A stretch of DNA of 64,000 nucleotides, taken from assembly GCF_003086895.1 (NCBI RefSeq), contig NZ_CP026004.1:1958731-2022730 (forward strand), in the 5' to 3' direction. The first letter of the stretch is position 1. Each line of letters begins with the position of its first letter. This document shows, in pieces, positions 63,743 through 64,000 of the stretch. Below the pieces are notes generated by a model, which worked only from the letters and a program-made list of their open reading frames with translations, was not told the origin of the DNA and searched no databases. Made by a program: the position numbers and the translations under genes. The stretch is from Stenotrophomonas sp. ESTM1D_MKCIP4_1 (GTDB taxonomy: Bacteria; Pseudomonadota; Gammaproteobacteria; Xanthomonadales; Xanthomonadaceae).

Positions 63743-63922
63743 TGAAATGGTGCTCCTTGGTTGGAATGACCCGCGTGGCCCCTGTTCCCGCGGTGGTGGG
63801 GAAGTCTACCGGGATCGTGTGGCCGGGTGTGCAGCGCAGGCCGGGGCCCCTGGCCTGCCTCGCCGGAGGCCCAGCGCCTGCGGTATCATTGCCAGTCATC
63901 TATTTAGTGCATAACCGCCGAC

Positions 63923-64000
63923 ATGATCGAACTGAATCCTGTCCGCCAGCGCATCACCGATCTGACCGATCGTGTGGTGTCGCTCAGGGGGTATCTTTGA
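63923..64000 (+). CDS. prfB: Peptide chain release factor 2, first 26 codons up to the frameshift UGA
   Basis: ATG at 63923 reads MIELNPVRQRITDLTDRVVS then LRGYL and a TGA that is the last codon of the window. The end is AGGGGGTATCTTTGA, the classic RF2 recoding site: a Shine-Dalgarno-like AGGGGG three bases before the CTT slip codon and the in-frame TGA. Ribosomes shift +1 at CTT when RF2 is scarce, so the protein regulates itself. The main frame lies beyond the window. Confidence 0.92.
   Translation: MIELNPVRQRITDLTDRVVSLRGYL

Overview
This window is high-GC gammaproteobacterial chromosome. It most resembles Stenotrophomonas, or a close Xanthomonadaceae relative. The reasons are the dense scatter of short GTAG-headed palindromes (the SMAG type of REP described in S. 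maltophilia), a divergent serA / D-2-hydroxyglutarate dehydrogenase pair, the carAB-greA-recJ order, and the codon use. No rRNA, tRNA or CRISPR array was found.

Layout. 1-4831 (+): sugar kinase (5' end outside the window), AGE-family epimerase/isomerase and exported beta-mannosidase, a likely mannoside-use operon. 4951-6940 (-): mtnB-mtnD-mtnC of methionine salvage. 7015-7447: two unusual long hairpin elements. 7526-10510 (-): two tandem amino-acid permeases, then a Nudix protein. 11363-14164: divergent serA and D-2-hydroxyglutarate dehydrogenase. 14227-16363: DUF2388/DUF4105 pair. 16464-18975: two lipoproteins, EF-P-like yeiP and an SDR. 19176-23596 (-): enoyl-CoA hydratase, HMG-CoA lyase and a PAS-GGDEF-EAL protein whose start overlaps the lyase stop. 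23716-26074 (+): feoAB plus a small Cys-rich membrane protein. 26128-28303: small hypothetical, SDR, dapB. 28311-36399 (+): carA (with a leader terminator), carB, greA, a conserved hypothetical and recJ. 36453-37508 (-): DUF1176.

37729-53926 is an orphan type VI secretion island with no structural T6SS genes: vgrG, a TPR-rich adaptor-like protein, a 42-residue membrane protein and a 1505-residue Rhs protein. The Rhs tip looks like a GIY-YIG-type nuclease. About 7.6 kb of AT-richer immunity-type genes follow: two paralogous pairs of an unknown family, SUKH genes (one a pseudogene), Imm26, two pentapeptide-like proteins and a leucine-rich-repeat protein. Between them lie decayed pieces of Rhs core and toxin tails. 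I read the segment as a growing and decaying immunity archive left by successive Rhs-tip replacements; this is the most interesting part of the window.

54103-64000: two small hypotheticals, an IS3-type remnant, a frame-disrupted gene, a VIT/VWA/DUF2135 surface-type protein, an Imm45-like protein overlapping a PAP2 phosphatase, a divergent acyltransferase and LytTR regulator with a candidate direct-repeat operator, an M48 peptidase, and the first 26 codons of prfB. The window ends exactly at the in-frame UGA of the prfB programmed frameshift.

Two genome-scale patterns stand out. The GTAG head of REP elements supplies the stop codon of six genes. A 52-nt core sits inside two hairpins whose arms are perfectly paired but unrelated to each other.
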